Assembly (NCBI RefSeq): GCF_015690345.1
Contig: NZ_JADPUN010000257.1
Span: forward strand, 1 to 64,000
Direction: 5' to 3'
Length of the DNA stretch: 64,000 nt
Source of the DNA: Plantactinospora alkalitolerans
Lineage (GTDB): Bacteria > Actinomycetota > Actinomycetes > Mycobacteriales > Micromonosporaceae
The notes under the pieces are model-generated. The model worked only from the letters and a program-made list of their open reading frames with translations, ran no database searches and was not told where the DNA came from. Shown in pieces: positions 46,146 through 54,972 of this stretch; the stretch's first letter is position 1; the number at the start of each line of letters is the position of its first letter. Both the position numbers and the translations under genes were made by a program.

Positions 46146-46172
46146 TCGGGAGGAAGTAGGTCTATTTCCGAG

Positions 46173-46961
46173 TTAGGCGGGTGGTTCGGCGATGGCGTGC
46201 CTGTTGGATGTGTGGCCGGGGCGCTGTCCCGCGAGCCATTCGTCGAAGGTGGTTGGCGTGATGCGGGCCCCCTGGCCGGGCAGCAGTACGGTGCCGGCCA
46301 TTGCCGAGTCGAAGATGGCCGACCACGTCGGCACGAGCTTCACCGTGTGGCCGCGCGTCTCGTTGGTGCGTCGTGCCATGTCGACGAGGTCCTGCGGTTC
46401 GGGGCCGGCAATGTCGGCGTAGCGGCCCTGTGGCTCGCCCGCCGCGATCTCGGCGAGGACGTCGGCGACGTCCTCGGGCGCGATCGGCTGCACGAGCAGG
46501 GGCGCGATCGTCGCGACGCCGTCGCGCTCGGTCCAACGCGTGACCATCGCGGCGAAGTCGTGGAACTGCGTGGCTGGAACGATCGTCCACGGCAGTGGAC
46601 CGGCGGCCACGAGGCGCTCCTGCTCGCGTTTGCCGGCGTAGTGTGCGGTGCCCTCGACGCGATCGATCCCGACGATCGAGAGCAGAACGTGGTGGCGGAC
46701 GCCGGCTCGCTTCCCGGCCGCGAGTAGGTTCCGGGTGGTGGTGTCGAAGTACGCCACCGTCTCCGCGTGGCCGGCAGCCGGCCCGTTGGTGACATCGATG
46801 ACCGCATCGACGCCCGCGAGGGCGTGGTCGAGTCCGTCGCCGGTCGACAGGTCCACGCCCAGCGAACGGCTGATCCGCACGACGTCGTGGCCGTCCCGTT
46901 CGAGGGCGGCGACGGTGAGGGCGCCGATGTTCCCGGTCGCCCCGGCGACTGCGATTCGCAT
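46173..46961 (-). CDS. NmrA-like NAD(P)-binding reductase
   Basis: 262 aa atypical SDR: AVAGATGNIGALTVAALERD at the N-terminus, HVLLSIVGID, and PWTIVPATQFHDFA. No catalytic Tyr-x-x-x-Lys is obvious, as in NmrA/TMR proteins that act as redox sensors or quinone reductases. Divergent from an Rrf2 regulator across 83 bp. Confidence 0.87.
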   Translation of the reverse strand: MRIAVAGATGNIGALTVAALERDGHDVVRISRSLGVDLSTGDGLDHALAGVDAVIDVTNGPAAGHAETVAYFDTTTRNLLAAGKRAGVRHHVLLSIVGIDRVEGTAHYAGKREQERLVAAGPLPWTIVPATQFHDFAAMVTRWTERDGVATIAPLLVQPIAPEDVADVLAEIAAGEPQGRYADIAGPEPQDLVDMARRTNETRGHTVKLVPTWSAIFDSAMAGTVLLPGQGARITPTTFDEWLAGQRPGHTSNRHAIAEPPA

Positions 46962-46997
46962 AACGATCTTTTCCTCTCGCTCGTTACCGAGCCGACA

Positions 46998-47035
46998 CTA
47001 TCTCGGACTTCGCGGGTCCGCAATATCTGCGATAG
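46998..47035. promoter_or_regulatory. Candidate Rrf2 operator region
   Basis: CGGAC (47004-47008) and GTCCG (47016-47020) form a perfect dyad nested within CTATC (46998-47002) and GATAG (47031-47035), between the divergent reductase and Rrf2 genes. Confidence 0.35.
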
Positions 47036-47044
47036 GCTGATGCT

Positions 47045-47584
47045 GTGAAGCTGCCTGTGAGCACCGAATGGTTGCTGCACTGCGCCGCGACGCTGGCGCA
47101 GCTCGATCCGGGAGCCACCGCGTCGGCGGCGCAGCTCGCGCAGTACTACGACCTCCCGGCGGCCTATCTGGCCAAGCAGCTGCAAGGGCTCGTCAAGGCT
47201 GGCGTGCTGATCGCGACGACAGGGCCCCGCGGCGGGTTCCGTCTCGCGCAACCGGCGTCCGAGATCACGCTGCTGCGGATCGTCGAGGCCGTCGACGGCA
47301 CCTCCCGGCCCTACGAGTGCCGCGAGATCCGCCAACAAGGACGGGGAGCGCTCCCTCCCGAGGAGTGCCAGAACCTCTGCATCCTCGCCCAGAAGATGGC
47401 CGAGGCGCACGATGCGTGGCGGCGCAGCCTCGGCGGCGTCTCACTCGCCGACATCATTGCCACGCTGCCTCCGACAGCACCGGCCCGCACCCGATCCCGC
47501 CTCACGCCGACGACGGGCTCGACGCCGTCGCGCCGATCGTCGGGATCAGATGCCGCCGACCCGCCGCCTCGGTCAAACCGATGA
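47045..47584 (+). CDS. Rrf2-family regulator with conserved cysteines
   Basis: 179 aa. Winged helix at 1-70 (TASAAQLAQYYDLPAAYLAK, GPRGGFRLAQP) and three cysteines near 92, 108 and 112 (YECRE then ECQNLCILA), the spacing seen in iron-sulfur or redox-sensing Rrf2 proteins. A Ser/Arg/Pro-rich tail of about 40 residues is extra. GTG 47045. Probably represses the divergent NmrA-like gene. Confidence 0.85.
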   Translation: MKLPVSTEWLLHCAATLAQLDPGATASAAQLAQYYDLPAAYLAKQLQGLVKAGVLIATTGPRGGFRLAQPASEITLLRIVEAVDGTSRPYECREIRQQGRGALPPEECQNLCILAQKMAEAHDAWRRSLGGVSLADIIATLPPTAPARTRSRLTPTTGSTPSRRSSGSDAADPPPRSNR

Positions 47585-47828
47585 ACGTCCCCGCCCTCCG
47601 CGTAGATCGCCCGCACTACGAACCCGACGACCATCCCGGCCGGTTCCCGGAGGTGTCCTACTGAACCGGCACCGCCCCGGGCCCCGACCCGGCCGCGTAG
47701 CCGAGGCCGCGAGGCGATCCGCCTCCCGCTCAACGTCCGACGCCCAGCACCAGGCTCGGCGGGAGCGGCAGTCAGGTACCGCGCCCGTGTTGTGCGGTCG
47801 TTGCCACGAAACGCAGTGGCTGAGCCTG
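47585..47828. other. Intergenic sequence
   Basis: Nothing recognisable. It begins the accessory stretch in which base composition drops (especially 47850-48310). Confidence 0.4.
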
Positions 47829-48173
47829 CTAGCTCTGGCGAAAGCAAATACACCGCCCGGCTGTTCCTGGGTCACAATCCAAATTGTTCCATTGTCCGGC
47901 GGATCGTCGGTTGGACACTCTGATGGCGTAGCATCTGCCCTTGACTAAGTCGGCGCTGATGATGGATCCATCAACGATCTGCCATCGGAATTTATCTATA
48001 ACCCCCGTCGAGCCTTCGATTGCAACGCCCGCAATCGCGCCGACAACGATTTGAAGGGAAGCTAGCAGGAAGCTTCGCCCCTTTCGCGACCTTACTCTGT
48101 GGCCCTCCGAGTTTTCCGCAGGCCGATCCCTCACGTCAACCAATTTGGTACCCCAATCTCGCAAAATCATCAC
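47829..48173 (-). CDS. Possible small membrane protein in AT-richer DNA
   Basis: 114 aa with one hydrophobic segment (FLLASLQIVVGAIAGVAIEG) and several cysteines near the C-terminus. No family recognised, no clear ribosome site, and composition differs from its neighbours. It may be a cargo gene of a lost mobile element or chance. Confidence 0.25.
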   Translation of the reverse strand: MMILRDWGTKLVDVRDRPAENSEGHRVRSRKGRSFLLASLQIVVGAIAGVAIEGSTGVIDKFRWQIVDGSIISADLVKGRCYAIRVSNRRSAGQWNNLDCDPGTAGRCICFRQS

Positions 48174-48309
48174 CGATAATCCACTTGAGGTTGGCCTTCA
48201 AGTTCACGTTGCCCGGCCGCTCGGCCTACCTAAAGGCGGCAACCCGAGACTCCATGGCCTCGCCGATGTGGGTCAGCAACAACCGAAAGATTCGAATCGT
48301 TGACAGATA

Positions 48310-48825
48310 ATGCTTCTGGCATATCCCGACGATGCATTACCAATGCGCTTATCTCGGCAAAGTAGTTGGGGGTGCCGGTCGAGGTTCTTGCGGGCCCGGT
48401 CATGGCACATCGCGGTTCGCGGGTCGGCGTGGTGGGCGGCGATCTGCATGTCGCGCGGGCTGATGCCGGCATCGGCCATCGTGGTCACGAACGTGCTGCG
48501 AAGCATGTGGGGATGCACCTCGGCATCCGGATCCCGCCGTGTCGGCCAGATGCTTGAGCCGGAGGGTGGCGCGTCGTGCCGATCCGTCCGCGCGCCATGG
48601 GTGTTGCGCAGGACCGGCCCGCTGGTGCGCTCGTCGACGGCCCGGGTCGACAGTTCGGGCGACCGCCGGTGGCGGCGGGACGAGCACGACTTTGCCGCCC
48701 TTGCTGCGATCGCAGGACCCGGTGGCAGTGCTCCTCGCCAAGGTCGGCGATGTTCGACCGCTGGGCTCGAAGATTCGCAGGCCGAGCAGGCCGAGCAGGC
48801 CGGAAAGGGCGACCTTTGTGTTCTC
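48310..48825 (-). pseudogene. Tyrosine recombinase (phage-type integrase), C-terminal remnant
   Basis: Successive pieces in shifting frames read like one integrase catalytic domain: LLGLLGLRIFE, IADLGEEHCHRVLR, KGGKVVLVPPPPAVA, VDERTSGPVLRNTHGA, LRLKHLADTAG, HPHMLRSTFVTTMADAG, AHHADPRTAM. At least four frame changes are needed. The nucleophile Tyr of the expected RYDRARKNLD is replaced (CHDRARKNLD). The N-terminal half is missing. It is dead and marks a past integration. Confidence 0.8.
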
Positions 48826-48851
48826 GCCGGGATGTCTGGCAAGATCTGCGG

Positions 48852-49190
48852 ATGGAGCCGATACGGGTGGCAGAGATCAAGCCTGGCGAGTATTCCTTGT
48901 GCCTGGTAGCGGGGGCCACCGACGTGGACGACTTGATCGTCGAACTCGGTCACGAGCCCAACGGTGAATTCTGGGCGGGGATCGCGGAGTTACTCGTGAT
49001 GACGGAGGCGTCTGCGCTTGCAGGAGCCTTCTCGCCTGATCCCGAGGGTGGCGCGTTCTATGCGTACAGCGACGATCGAGGGGTGCTCAACGACTTGGCG
49101 AACAGGCTTCGCCTGGTCGCGACCGACGGCAATCGGCTGCGACAGCTGATGGATTTCGCCGACGCCAACGGATTCGAGTTCGATGATTGA
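48852..49190 (+). CDS. Imm51-like immunity protein (orphan)
   Basis: 112 aa acidic protein ending GGAFYAYSDDRGVLNDLANR, then ADANGFEFDD, the pattern of Imm51 immunity proteins that neutralise polymorphic toxins. No toxin gene is adjacent; the integrase remnant lies immediately upstream. ATG 48852 lacks a good ribosome site, so the exact start is tentative. Confidence 0.7.
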   Translation: MEPIRVAEIKPGEYSLCLVAGATDVDDLIVELGHEPNGEFWAGIAELLVMTEASALAGAFSPDPEGGAFYAYSDDRGVLNDLANRLRLVATDGNRLRQLMDFADANGFEFDD

Positions 49191-49346
49191 TTCGGCGCTA
49201 CCAGACGCACTCCGTCGGACACGAGCGTGTGTCGGGCAAGTTGTACCATGGCCGACGGAGAGTGAAGAGGCGTCGGTGGGCGACACACACGGTCGGCGGC
49301 ATGAGTGGCTGTCAGCAATGATGGGGCGTTCGGTCGGAAGCGGGTG

Positions 49347-49886
49347 ATGATGAGGCGACCAACGCTGTTCCTGACTGTGGGACTCCCATGCACAGGGAAG
49401 ACCGCTGCTGCTCGGCGCATCGAGAGCGAGCAGAAAGCACTTCGTCTGACGAAGGACGAATGGGTGAAGGCTCTCTACGGGCACGAGAATCCGCCATCGG
49501 CTCAGGACGTGATCGAAGGACGGCTCATCCAGATCGGGCTGCGCGCCCTCGAACTCGGCAACAACGTCGTGATCGACTACGGCCTCTGGAGTCGAGACGA
49601 GCGCTCCGCGCTGCGGCAGGCAGCAGCAGACCTCGGCGCGGCGGTGGAGCTGCGCTACTTCGAACTCACCCCAGCCGAGCAGCGCAGACGCCTCGATCAG
49701 CGCCAAGCCGAAGCGCCACACACGACTTGGCCCATGTCCGACGAGGAACTCGCCGAGTGGGCTGCCAACATCGACATCCCAACGCCGGCCGAACTTGACG
49801 GCAGCGAACCCATTGACGACCCACCGGCTGGATTCGCGACATGGAACGAGTGGCGCACGCACCGCTGGCCGCCGTCGGTCTTTTGA
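49347..49886 (+). CDS. P-loop kinase (AAA/zeta-toxin-like)
   Basis: 179 aa. Walker A GLPCTGKT at about 13-20, then LTKDEWVKALYG and a NVVIDYGLWSRDERSALRQA strand. Resembles small ATP-dependent kinases that phosphorylate small molecules, including antibiotic or sugar substrates. ATG 49347 with GGAAG upstream; GTG 49305 also possible. No antitoxin beside it. Confidence 0.78.
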   Translation: MMRRPTLFLTVGLPCTGKTAAARRIESEQKALRLTKDEWVKALYGHENPPSAQDVIEGRLIQIGLRALELGNNVVIDYGLWSRDERSALRQAAADLGAAVELRYFELTPAEQRRRLDQRQAEAPHTTWPMSDEELAEWAANIDIPTPAELDGSEPIDDPPAGFATWNEWRTHRWPPSVF

Positions 49887-50031
49887 CGCCTGCTCCTCGC
49901 AGCGCTGTCACGACCGCTCATCGGCTGCTTGTTCCGTTGCGGGACCGCGTTCGGCAGCTGGACGATGGCCTACGGAGAGTAATGGGCGCCGAGTCCAACG
50001 CGCCCGCTCGGCGGCGGTTGCGTACAGGTGA

Positions 50032-50625
50032 TCACGGTTGGAGTGTTGTCGCGCGAAATGGCGGGACTGGGTCAGCGCCCGGCCAGTCGGTGCCGGTGAG
50101 AGTCGCGGTTAAGCGCCCGTCGGCAAGAGCTACGCCGACATCCATACCAGTTGCTGCCGGCTCGGCGAAGGCAACGGGTGTCGTCTCCGCGAGGAGAAAG
50201 ACGAAGTGTAGGGCGAACGGCGACCAAGGCTCGTGAGGGCAGCCGTCAGCGTCGAGTTGAAGGTTCGCGTGCCACGCCGCTTGGCAGAGCACCGAGATGA
50301 AGAGACCCAGGAAATCCGCCCCAGCCAGCTCGTCGGCTCTATCGATCAGCACTGCTAGGTTCCTCGTGTCGGCTCCGTGGCCGTGCCAGTCGCGCAGGCA
50401 ATCCACGAGCGCGTTCCAGTTGTGGCCGAAGTAGCCGGGGAACGACAGCTCACGAGCGAAGGTGGCGAACAGCGATGCCGGCTCTCCCAGCTGCCGGCCA
50501 TCCAGCCGTACCACGCTTCCACCCTGCTTCCGCAACTCGACCACCTCGGCGCTCACCCACGGGTCGTCCGCTCGTGTGACGACCACCCATGGCGACTGGT
50601 ACCCGGTAAGGGTGAGAGCGCTCAT
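50032..50625 (-). CDS. Barstar-family protein
   Basis: 197 aa. Barstar fold at about 25-115: GGSVVRLDGRQLGEPASLFA, then FPGYFGHNWNALVDCLRDWH, the classic barstar signature. Barstar inhibits barnase-type RNases; no barnase is seen nearby. It is about twice the usual 90 aa, with an extra about 80 C-terminal residues of unknown role. ATG 50625 starts just before the domain. Confidence 0.82.
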   Translation of the reverse strand: MSALTLTGYQSPWVVVTRADDPWVSAEVVELRKQGGSVVRLDGRQLGEPASLFATFARELSFPGYFGHNWNALVDCLRDWHGHGADTRNLAVLIDRADELAGADFLGLFISVLCQAAWHANLQLDADGCPHEPWSPFALHFVFLLAETTPVAFAEPAATGMDVGVALADGRLTATLTGTDWPGADPVPPFRATTLQP

Positions 50626-50709
50626 GGCCGCGATCCTCTCAGGTGCGCGGACGCACGCCGCGTGAGGACCACGCATGGCGCATGGCGTGCGACCCGGCGG
50701 CAGATCCAC

Positions 50710-51144
50710 ATGGGCCAGAATGTGCCGATGACGATCTCCGCTGACGACTCCGGCCCGGTCCGGATCGTTACGGCCGTTCTCCGCGACGGCGATCGGGTGT
50801 TGCTGTGTCATCGAAGCGCCGGACGCCGTTGGTATCCCGACGTGTGGGACCTGCCGGGCGGTCATGTTGACGAGGGCGAGGATCCGAAGGAGGGCCTTGT
50901 CCGCGAGCTTCGGGAGGAGTTGGGGATCACGGCGTCGAAGCCGTCCAGCCCGCCGATGCACGAGATCCGGACCGCGACGTTCCACATGGAGATCTGGTTG
51001 GTCGACAGGTGGACCGGAACACCCGTCAACGCCGCACCGGACGAACACGACGCTGTGGCGTGGTTCGTGACGTCCGACCTTGACAGCCTGCGTCTCGCCC
51101 ACGAGTCGTACCTCTCGATGCTCACCGCCGTGCTCGCCGGGTGA
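50710..51144 (+). CDS. NUDIX hydrolase
   Basis: 144 aa. NUDIX box GGHVDEGEDPKEGLVRELRE followed by ELGI. Hydrolyses nucleoside diphosphate derivatives, for example oxidised nucleotides. ATG 50710 or 50728. Divergent from the barstar-like gene with an 84-bp gap. Confidence 0.9.
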   Translation: MGQNVPMTISADDSGPVRIVTAVLRDGDRVLLCHRSAGRRWYPDVWDLPGGHVDEGEDPKEGLVRELREELGITASKPSSPPMHEIRTATFHMEIWLVDRWTGTPVNAAPDEHDAVAWFVTSDLDSLRLAHESYLSMLTAVLAG

Positions 51145-51213
51145 CGTCGCGCCGGAGGCCAGGGGCGCGCACCCATCGGCACGACCCGCACGAGGCGTGA
51201 TCCAGAATGGGTC

Positions 51214-51621
51214 GTGCGCCGGGGTTGGAACGACGTGGCCGCCCGGCTCGTCCGCGACGGGCTCCCGGTCATCGCACCGGCGAACCCGCTGCGCAGCGGG
51301 TCGGCCGACTCGGCCTGCCTGGCGAGCATCCTCGCCACCATCAGCGGGCCGGTGGTTCTCGCCGTGCACCCGTACGGCGGAATCGTCATCACCAACGCGG
51401 CGATCGGCAACGCGAACGTCAGGGCCCTGGTCTACGTGGCCGCTCTGGTGGAGGCGGTGTACGACGATATTCCACTACAGCAGGGGTTCGCTGCCTTCGT
51501 CCCCGTACATCCGGGGCGTGGGCCCATGTTCGGCTCGGCCGCGCGGGTCGGGCGTCCGGAGGACACGATCGCACCGGTCGCGAGCGAGGACGAGCTTTAT
51601 ACGCCGGACTCCGGCCGCTGA
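51214..51621 (+). pseudogene. Alpha/beta hydrolase remnant lacking the catalytic Ser
   Basis: The frame matches the middle of an alpha/beta hydrolase (GWNDVAARLVRDGLPVIAPA, then VVLAVHPYGGIVITNAA, VRALVYVAALVEA). The nucleophile elbow GHSYGG has become VHPYGG. The N-terminal HGAF-type oxyanion strand and the C-terminal third with the His are missing. Confidence 0.65.
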
Positions 51622-51644
51622 TCAGGTGTGGGGGGCCAGCAGAT

Positions 51645-52229
51645 TCAAGTCCGACGGATGGCGTACCGGTGCAGGGTGACGCCCTCGTCGAAGGACCCTT
51701 GCTCGAGGAGGGCCAGTTCTGCCGGCCCGTCGTGTGCGTCGAACAGCGGCCGGCCCGCGCCGAGGATGACGGGGTGTGTGAAGAGCAGGAGTTCATCGAG
51801 TAGCCCCGCGCGGAGCAGGCGCGTGGCGAGAGTGGCGCCGCCGACGCCGATGTCACCGTCGCTCTCGGTCCGGAGCTTCGCGAGCGCCTCGATCGCGTCG
51901 CCGTCCGGGCCGACGACCCGGGTGTTGTACCCGGCCTCGGTGCGGGTGCGGGACACGAGAACCTTCGGCGTCGACGTCCAGATTTCGCCGTACTCGCGAA
52001 CGTAGTCGGGCAGCGTGTCGTCGTTGCGCGCGGCCGGCCAGAACGCCTCCATCGTCTCGTAGATCGTGCGTCCCTGGATCATGAGTGTCAGGGCCCGGGC
52101 CCGCGCGTTGAACTCCCGATGCAGTGGTTCTCCGATTCGCAGCCAGTCTCCGCTGCCCTCTTCGCCCGCAGCGTGCTCGATCTTGAGGTCGACGGAGACG
52201 TTCATCCAGTACACGAACCGGGCCGTCAT
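51645..52229 (-). CDS. DHFR/RibD-like reductase
   Basis: 194 aa. RFVYWMNVSVDLKIEHAAGE at the N-terminus and GDIGVGGATLATRLLRAGLL, then LFTHPVILGAGRPLFD at the C-terminus, are typical of actinomycete DHFR-family proteins related to RibD. They bind NADPH; the substrate is unknown. ATG 52229 has TAGGAGC upstream. Confidence 0.88.
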   Translation of the reverse strand: MTARFVYWMNVSVDLKIEHAAGEEGSGDWLRIGEPLHREFNARARALTLMIQGRTIYETMEAFWPAARNDDTLPDYVREYGEIWTSTPKVLVSRTRTEAGYNTRVVGPDGDAIEALAKLRTESDGDIGVGGATLATRLLRAGLLDELLLFTHPVILGAGRPLFDAHDGPAELALLEQGSFDEGVTLHRYAIRRT

Positions 52230-52681
52230 GTCCGCTCCTAGCGATGCCGATCTGCGACTACTCGCGCTGACGCTAGGACAGGTGGTTGTAGTTTGCAATC
52301 ACTATCGAAGGGTCGCCGACAAATGCACTCGGTTCCTGGTGCTCCGCGACGGTGGCCCCGAACTCGTCGACCAGCTCATGGACGAGCTACGCCACCTTCA
52401 TCTCGGCCTCCCGGACCCGGGTCCACACGCTCCACGAGCCAGTGACAGGCTTCCGGCGGCGTACGAGGCCGCGATGCGCGACACGTCCGATCCCGGTCAC
52501 ACCACAACCCCCGAATCCCGAGGCAAGCGGGGAGTGAACCTCACCATCGGATTGAATGGACCGTAGCGCCGTGCCACAGCGGCAACTCGCCGGCCGCGCC
52601 TGCCGGACGCAGATGGTGGAGATTGGCGCGGCGGTGCGCCGGCGGGTCGATGCATACGCACCCGGCATGGGTCGTCTTCAA

Positions 52682-53947
52682 TCAACCGGCCAGCTGCTCG
52701 GTCGTGGAGGTCTCGGGGACGTTCACTACCAGGTCGTAGGCGTCGAGCAGTTGCACCTCCTGGTAGGTGTCCATGACCCGAATGTGGTCGGGACCGGTCA
52801 GCCGTCCCCGCGCCCCGCGCAGGTCGACCGCCCGCAGCCCCGGCACGGCGGCGAACGCCGCCTCCACGCTGCCCTCACGCGCCGGATCGAGGTCGACTCC
52901 GACGATCTCCACACCGCCGGGCCGGTCCGGGTTCGCCCGGCGGGTCACCGTACGGCCGGCGGTGCCGGTCACCGCCATCGACACGTAGTCGCCGCCCAGC
53001 CGGTTTGCCAGGTGGTGCCCCATCGCGGACAGCGAAAACGCCGGCGTGACAACCGGTGTCCGCTGGATGTGACTGTTGTGCGCCGCAATGACGATCCTCG
53101 CGTCCGGCCCGAACCGGTCGAGCAGCCAGAACACCGTCTCGGCCATGCCACGGTCGCGCGCAGCCACCTTCGGGTGCGACGTGTCACCGGCCATTCGCGC
53201 GGCGACGCTCCTGGTCGACTGGTCCAGTAGGCACGCCAGCCGCAGCTCGTGCCGGGCGACTTCGTACGACTCGACGCCACCGGCTGACACGTACTCCGGT
53301 CCCAGTGCGTCGAACCGGGTCGCCAATTCGGCGAACAACGCCGTGATCCCGTCCCGCTCGGCTGCGGCGAGTTGGCCGTACGCTGCGTACGCCGGCAGCG
53401 GGTGCTCGCCCGCGAACTTCTCCAGCAGCGTGACGAGCCGATCGACCACGGCTGCCCCATCGCCGTCGACCGCGCTCAGGTAACGCCTGATGTTGTGCAT
53501 CGCAGGCAGCGGGGACGCTGTGGAACCCGGTACGTCGATTCCGAAGAACCGTACCTGTTTCGTACCGGCCGCATTGGTCTTCCGCATCCACTCCAGGTGC
53601 GCGCGCATCTCTGCGCAGCGCCCGAACGTGTACGTGATCCCGACGTCGGCGATCGTCCGCAGGTCGCCGGGACCGCCGCGTACCCAGTCGTCCACGGTCA
53701 GCCCCTCGCTGAACCCTGACTCCAAGCCGTACAGCGTGAATCCCAGGCGCTCGACCAGGAACCGTGTCAACCGGTGCCGCAGCAGGCCGAACTCGCGTAC
53801 GAGGTGGGAGTTCTCGCCAATGGCCACCACCTTGGCACCGGCCAGCCGCGCGGCCAACGGCTCCAGGTCGTCGAGCGGAGCTCCCGGATCCAACGTCGCC
53901 AAGGTCATTGCCTCTTCAGCAACGAAGTCATGAAACGCGTCAGGCAT
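52682..53947 (-). CDS. Erythromycin-esterase-family protein
   Basis: 421 aa. Family motifs VVAIGENSHLVREFGLLRHR, LYGLESGFSEG, VRFFGIDVPGS and VIAAHNSHIQRTP cover the Glu/His residues of the Ere active site. EreA/EreB hydrolyse the macrolactone of erythromycin, but many actinomycete homologues act on other substrates and confer no known resistance. Single gene; ATG 53947. Confidence 0.9.
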   Translation of the reverse strand: MPDAFHDFVAEEAMTLATLDPGAPLDDLEPLAARLAGAKVVAIGENSHLVREFGLLRHRLTRFLVERLGFTLYGLESGFSEGLTVDDWVRGGPGDLRTIADVGITYTFGRCAEMRAHLEWMRKTNAAGTKQVRFFGIDVPGSTASPLPAMHNIRRYLSAVDGDGAAVVDRLVTLLEKFAGEHPLPAYAAYGQLAAAERDGITALFAELATRFDALGPEYVSAGGVESYEVARHELRLACLLDQSTRSVAARMAGDTSHPKVAARDRGMAETVFWLLDRFGPDARIVIAAHNSHIQRTPVVTPAFSLSAMGHHLANRLGGDYVSMAVTGTAGRTVTRRANPDRPGGVEIVGVDLDPAREGSVEAAFAAVPGLRAVDLRGARGRLTGPDHIRVMDTYQEVQLLDAYDLVVNVPETSTTEQLAG

Positions 53948-54100
53948 CCGGCCAGGCTACCGACCCGTTGCCCCCCGGGCCCGATGAGTGCTCAGGGGTG
54001 TGGCCGCTGTACCTGCTCGAAGTGGAACTCGCGGATGAAGCAGTCTCGTGGTTTGCCGACCGCGAAAGGCACGCACTCGATGACCGGCACGGCGTCGCCG

Positions 54101-54937
54101 TCAGCGGAAGTCGTCGGCGTGGTCTATCGCCCAATCCGCGAACGTTCGTGCCGGCCGTCCGAGGATCTGCGGGATCAGCGACGAAATCTCGACCGGCCGG
54201 TCGCCCGCGGCGGCCCAGGTACGCAGGATCGCGGTGACAGCGAAGTCCGGCATGCTCTGCGCCATCTCCGCCTGTGCCACCTGCTCGGGTACCACCTCGA
54301 CGGCGATTGGCCGACCCAGGGCTGCCGCGATCGCGGCCACCTGCTCGCGCAGGGCGATCGACTCCGGTCCCCAAAGGGTGTACGCCTTCCCGCCGTGGCC
54401 CTCTGCGGTGAGGGCGGTCACGGCGAGCGCGGCGAGGTCGGCCTCGTGCACGGGTGCAGAGTGCGCGTCGGGGTACGGCAGCCGCACCTTGCCCTCGGTA
54501 CGGATGGACCGCGACCACAGGCCGATGGTGTTACGGGCGAACATGCCGCCGCGCACGAACGTCCAGTCCAGGTCCGACCGCCCCAGCGCCTCCTCCACCG
54601 TCCGGTGGCGGCGAGCGATGGGACTGTGTTCGGCGCCGGGACGAGTGACCAGGGCCGAGGAGAGCAGCGCCACCCGACCGACGCCGGCTCTCCGCGCCGT
54701 GGCCACGAAGCTGTCGATACCGGCCGGGTGGGCGTACAGGAAGGCGCCGGTGGCCCCGGTCAGTGCGCGGTCCAGCGTCTCGGGTCGTTCGAGGTCGGCG
54801 ACAACCGTCTCGACCTCGGACCCGAAAGCCCCGGACGGCTGGCGGCTGGCGGCTCGGACCGGCTTTCCCGCCGCCTGTAGCCCACTGAGCACCTGCCGAC
54901 CCACACTGCCGCGGGCCCCGAAAACGACGATGGTCAT
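54101..54937 (-). CDS. NmrA/TMR-type NAD(P)-binding oxidoreductase
   Basis: 278 aa. IVVFGARGSVGRQVLSGLQA, VALLSSALVT, and WTFVRGGMFARNTIG. Members reduce quinones or serve as redox sensors. Its start lies 15 bp downstream of a SoxR-type dyad, so it is probably induced by redox-cycling compounds. Confidence 0.88.
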   Translation of the reverse strand: MTIVVFGARGSVGRQVLSGLQAAGKPVRAASRQPSGAFGSEVETVVADLERPETLDRALTGATGAFLYAHPAGIDSFVATARRAGVGRVALLSSALVTRPGAEHSPIARRHRTVEEALGRSDLDWTFVRGGMFARNTIGLWSRSIRTEGKVRLPYPDAHSAPVHEADLAALAVTALTAEGHGGKAYTLWGPESIALREQVAAIAAALGRPIAVEVVPEQVAQAEMAQSMPDFAVTAILRTWAAAGDRPVEISSLIPQILGRPARTFADWAIDHADDFR

Positions 54938-54952
54938 GACTTCGATCCTGCA

Positions 54953-54972
54953 ACCTCAACCCGGCTTGAGGT
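54953..54972 (-). promoter_or_regulatory. SoxR-type operator
   Basis: ACCTCAA-6 bp-TTGAGGT, perfect 7-bp arms. On the minus strand it starts within a -35-like TTGACC (54976-54971), and a MerR-like 19-bp spacing leads to a weak -10. The arms equal the known SoxR box. No soxR gene is in the window. Confidence 0.72.

Noticed and set aside
48310-49190. Search for a tRNA attachment site beside the integrase remnant
   Set aside because: No tRNA-like cloverleaf or direct repeat could be recognised here, or any tRNA elsewhere in the window.
52228-52566. Possible 112-aa gene starting opposite the DHFR-like start codon
   Set aside because: No ribosome site or family pattern, and its start overlaps the start codon of a well-supported gene on the other strand.
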